Source: Fontisphaera persica
GTDB taxonomy: Bacteria > Verrucomicrobiota > Verrucomicrobiia > Limisphaerales > Fontisphaeraceae
DNA length: 64,000 nucleotides
Direction of reading: 5' to 3'
Assembly (NCBI RefSeq): GCF_024832785.1
Contig: NZ_CP116615.1
Location: forward strand, 1,922,001-1,986,000
Below, piece by piece: positions 61,432 to 64,000 of the stretch. The translations under genes were made by a program, and so were the position numbers. The notes under the pieces were generated by a model. The model was given only the letters and a program-made list of their open reading frames with translations, did not search any database and was not told the DNA's origin. Within the stretch, counting starts at the first letter, position 1. Every line of letters starts with the position of its first letter.

Positions 61432-62991
61432 TCAACCCAACCCCAAGTCCTTCATGAGTTGGTCCATTTTGGCTCGCACTGCCGGTTCCATGCGAATCAA
61501 CGGCGGCCAGGGACGAGGAAAGCCTTCGGCGGGCAATTTGCGGGTGGCGTCAATGCCCATTTTGGTTCCCACTCCAATGACGTTGGTGGCGTGGTCCAAC
61601 ACATCCGCCGGGCCCTTGGTGAAAATGCAGTCCCGCTGAGGGTCCGTGTTGGCGCAAATGCGGAACAGCACCTCCGAGGTGTTATGGACATCCACATCCT
61701 CATCCACCACCACCAGGTACTTGGTGAACATCATCTGTCCCATCCCCCACAGCCCATGCATGATTTTATAGGCCTGCATGGGATAGGTTTTTTTGATGCT
61801 CACAAACACCAGGTTGTGGAAGACACCTTCGGCCGGCAGGGCAATATCCACAATCTCAGGGAAATTCATTTTGATGACCGGCAGAAACAGCTTCACTGAA
61901 GCGCTGCCCATGTAAAAATCTTCCATCGGCGGCAACCCCACGATGGTGGCGGGATACACCGCATCGCGGCGGTGGGTGATGGCCGTCACGTGAAAGACCG
62001 GATAAGGTTCAGGCAGGGTGTAAAAACCGGTGTGGTCCCCAAAAGGCCCCTCCAGGCGCAGCGGTTCGCGCGGATCCACATACCCCTCGATGACCCAATC
62101 AGCGTCCGCCGGCACATACAGGTCATTGGTCTCGCATTTGACCAGTTCCACCGACTTCTTGCGCAAATAACCCGCCAGCAGCAGTTCATCCAGACCATCC
62201 GGCAGCGGCGCCGTGGCCGCAAAGGTATAAACCGGGTCACCGCCCAGAAAAATGCTCACCGGCATGCGCGTGCCCGTCTCGTAATACCGGCGCCCGTGCC
62301 GCGCCCCCACCTTCTGCAACTGCCAGTGCATGCCAGTGGTGCGCTCGTCGTAAATCTGAATACGATACATGCCCACATTGCGCTCGCCGGTGTCCGGGTC
62401 CTGCGTCACCACACAGGGCAGCGTGATGAACCTCCCCCCATCGTGCGGCCAGCATTTTAGAATGGGAAGATTCAGCAAGGTGGGGGGGTGAGACGAGGTG
62501 GGCGGCAAGGTTACCGGCCCCGGGGGCAAAGAAGACCGTGGCGCCGCTGCCTCTGCGGGCGCGGGCGGAGCGGCCGGTTCAAAAAGGTGTTTGACTTCCT
62601 TGCACGGCCCGCCCGCCACCTTGACGGGGCGTGCATGCCGCAAATCCAGGGCGGTGGTCAGCAGCTTGAGTGCCTCGCGAAAATTCATGGGTGGTTTGGC
62701 CTTCACCAGACTGGCCAGCTCGGCCGCCACGGCATCCACCGATTCCGCCCCCAAACTCAAGGCCATGCGTTTCCATGAGCCCAGCGTGTTGATGGCCACT
62801 GGAAAGGGTGAGAGCTGGCCATTGACGGTGGGTTGCTCAATCAGCAGGGCCTTGCCGCCGCCAGGCGCCTTCATCTGCTGATCGGCCAGGGCGGTGATTT
62901 CCAGTTCCGTGGCCACCGGCACCGGGATGCGTATCAGCTCCCCGGCGCGCTCTAGTTGCCGGAGAAAGTCGCGGAATGACTCGTACGCCAT
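61432..62991 (-). CDS. ubiD: UbiD-family prenylated-FMN decarboxylase
   Basis: A 519-residue decarboxylase. UbiD features are the N-terminal FRDFLRQLERAGELIRI, GERNVGMYRIQIYDERTTGM with the conserved Arg, and RLEGPFGDHTGFY with the catalytic Glu in E-G-P-F. FTKYLVVVDEDVDVHN and GIDATRKLPAEG follow. Residues about 138-172 are a Pro/Ala/Ser-rich insert not usual in UbiD. UbiD proteins decarboxylate aromatic acids in quinone synthesis or other compounds; the substrate here is unknown, and no ubiX is nearby. GGGAG lies just upstream of ATG 62991. Confidence 0.9.
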   Translation of the reverse strand: MAYESFRDFLRQLERAGELIRIPVPVATELEITALADQQMKAPGGGKALLIEQPTVNGQLSPFPVAINTLGSWKRMALSLGAESVDAVAAELASLVKAKPPMNFREALKLLTTALDLRHARPVKVAGGPCKEVKHLFEPAAPPAPAEAAAPRSSLPPGPVTLPPTSSHPPTLLNLPILKCWPHDGGRFITLPCVVTQDPDTGERNVGMYRIQIYDERTTGMHWQLQKVGARHGRRYYETGTRMPVSIFLGGDPVYTFAATAPLPDGLDELLLAGYLRKKSVELVKCETNDLYVPADADWVIEGYVDPREPLRLEGPFGDHTGFYTLPEPYPVFHVTAITHRRDAVYPATIVGLPPMEDFYMGSASVKLFLPVIKMNFPEIVDIALPAEGVFHNLVFVSIKKTYPMQAYKIMHGLWGMGQMMFTKYLVVVDEDVDVHNTSEVLFRICANTDPQRDCIFTKGPADVLDHATNVIGVGTKMGIDATRKLPAEGFPRPWPPLIRMEPAVRAKMDQLMKDLGLG

Positions 62992-63053
62992 AGCTCCCGC
63001 AAAATAGCAGTACCAGGGAAATCCTCATAGCAAATTGTCCGGGCCAAAATAAC

Positions 63054-63082
63054 TCGACAAAGCAGGACAAGGTGGCCATACT
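63054..63082 (+). promoter_or_regulatory. Candidate promoter for the chain-length regulator
   Basis: TCGACA (63054-63059) and CATACT (63077-63082) are 17 bases apart, 34 bases before ATG 63117. The -35 has one mismatch and the -10 two, so the call is tentative. It lies in the 125-base divergent gap with ubiD. Confidence 0.3.
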
Positions 63083-63116
63083 TTAGCGCTTTGAAGTATT
63101 GTAACGACAAGTTCTT

Positions 63117-64000
63117 ATGTTACCTGGGCTAAAGCGGCGCGGCATTAATTTCGCCGACATTGTGCTGTACGTGGCCATCGCTTTGAAGCACTGGCGGCTG
63201 ATGGTGCTGCTGGTGTTTTTCGCGCTGTCACTGGGCCTGACGTTCTTTGTTTACGTCAAACCGGTGTACATGGCCAAATCTCTGATTCGCTATCACGCCT
63301 TGGAGCGCCCGGTGGATGCGGAAAAAGTCTTTCGCGATAGCAGCGAGCGCGAGTTAATCAACCGGCTCACCGCCGACCACATCATCCGGCGCACCGCCCG
63401 CCGGCTGGGGTTGCCAGACAATCCCAAAATCTTGTACGCCGAATACCTGCGGGCAGTGCAGGTGCGCTTCAACTCCGAGCGCAACCTGGAAGTCACCGTG
63501 CTGGCCTACCAGGGGGACGTGGTGCGCAAGTGGACCGAAACCATGCTGGAGGAATTCCTCAAAGACCGCGAGGAAAAGCGGGTGGAAATGCGGGAAAAAA
63601 TCATCTCCTCCTACACCGAGGAACTCAAGGAAGTGTCCCGCCGCATGGAAGAAGCCCTGATGTCCACTCATGAAGTGGAGAGCGGCCGCAAAACCGAGCT
63701 GCAAACCAAGCTCGCCCTGTTGCAAGAGGTGCCCAAGCAACTGGTGGAAGTCTCCGAACGGCTGGAAGTTCTTGAGCGGGTCCGCAAAACCCTCAATGAC
63801 GAAAGCATGGATGTGGTGTCGCGCCTTTCGCTGCTTTCCTCCATCCTTAAGAATTCCACCATTCGTCCCGGGGACCTCGTGCCGGGCGGCGAGGGCGCCA
63901 ACAAGTCGCCCGTCGTGGTGGTGCCCGCTTCAGTAACCTCCCCCTCCCAAATGCGCTGGGAGGATTTGCAACGCGAGCACGAAAAACTGCAGCTTGCCAT
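63117..64000 (+). CDS. Wzz/GumC-like polysaccharide chain-length regulator (3' end beyond window)
   Basis: The first 294 residues of a protein that runs off the right edge. A transmembrane helix at about 28-50 (LMVLLVFFALSLGLTFFVYV) is followed by a periplasmic Wzz-like region (KPVYMAKSLIRYHALERPVD, FNSERNLEVTVLAYQGDVVR) and a long coiled coil from about 145 (EEKRVEMREKIISSYTEELK, ETKLALLQEV-like heptads). The pattern fits a polysaccharide copolymerase/GumC subunit that controls glycan chain length or export. Whether a C-terminal BY-kinase is fused cannot be seen. Start ATG 63117. Confidence 0.78.
   Translation, partial: MLPGLKRRGINFADIVLYVAIALKHWRLMVLLVFFALSLGLTFFVYVKPVYMAKSLIRYHALERPVDAEKVFRDSSERELINRLTADHIIRRTARRLGLPDNPKILYAEYLRAVQVRFNSERNLEVTVLAYQGDVVRKWTETMLEEFLKDREEKRVEMREKIISSYTEELKEVSRRMEEALMSTHEVESGRKTELQTKLALLQEVPKQLVEVSERLEVLERVRKTLNDESMDVVSRLSLLSSILKNSTIRPGDLVPGGEGANKSPVVVVPASVTSPSQMRWEDLQREHEKLQLA

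Noticed and set aside
1-64000. Search for IS elements, integrase/att sites, CRISPR arrays, toxin-antitoxin or restriction genes.
   Set aside because: None found on reading either strand; tRNA genes have no adjacent integrase, and no direct repeats of typical CRISPR size were noticed.

Overview
The window is a G+C-rich, densely coded bacterial chromosome segment with no insertion sequence, prophage or CRISPR array. The gene content points to Verrucomicrobiota, perhaps the Limisphaerales/Pedosphaera side (lineage is inference). The pointers are a giant LamG plus autotransporter-associated beta-strand-repeat surface protein, a small PVC-type membrane cytochrome c, the long (594-residue) form of IspG, a periplasmic tricorn-like protease, and many short conserved proteins with zinc ribbons or signal peptides. 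No gap between genes exceeds about 300 bases.

Layout. 1-2512 (minus): Ser/Thr kinase, N-carbamoylputrescine amidase and an RmlD-like reductase that runs off the left edge. 2672-5525 (plus): secreted small protein, GT2 glycosyltransferase, zinc-ribbon protein, RNase III. 5534-11772 (minus): envelope glycan group (WecA-like phosphosugar transferase, GT4, DUF2723/TPR protein) preceded by an RNA uracil methyltransferase. 11987-18270: tricorn protease, rhodanese, a membrane protein with a ParB-like N-terminal tip, Fmt, and a membrane protein of unknown function. 18389-21712 (plus): ThrH, a Sel1-repeat protein, and a response-regulator/PATAN three-gene operon with its own promoter. 21765-30146 (plus): UppP, then a long run of GYF/RDD, B-box-like zinc and DUF4129-DUF4350-MoxR-DUF58 genes, the last four linked by 4-base overlaps. 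30182-36771: cytochrome c, tRNA-Leu(UAA), and the giant surface protein broken by two poly-G tracts. 36894-42772: a second glycan group of three methyltransferases, two GT4 enzymes and a Wzx-like flippase. 42983-48500: thioredoxin-type ArsC, a catalytically dead S41-like protein, a three-domain fusion (LMW phosphatase + RpiB + GlyA), and Rho with a clear terminator. 48535-58147: small conserved protein, UvrA-family ATPase, O-antigen-ligase-like protein, RseP, IspG. 58272-64000: HAD phosphatase, DR2241-like Fe-S protein, Lys/Ala-rich protein, tRNA-Leu(UAG), a secreted small protein, UbiD, and a Wzz/GumC-like chain-length regulator cut by the right edge.

Functionally, much of the window serves the cell envelope: lipid-carrier recycling (UppP), polyprenyl-phosphate initiation (WecA-like), glycosyl transfer, flipping, ligation and chain-length control, surface adhesion, and regulated intramembrane proteolysis. 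Housekeeping genes (rnc, fmt, rho, ispG, two tRNA-Leu) are interspersed. The best candidates for new biology are the LMWPTP-RpiB-GlyA fusion, the membrane-anchored ParB-tip protein, the G-tract interrupted adhesin, the dead S41 protein and the paired B-box-like genes upstream of the MoxR operon. All calls come from reading the sequence; no database search was run.
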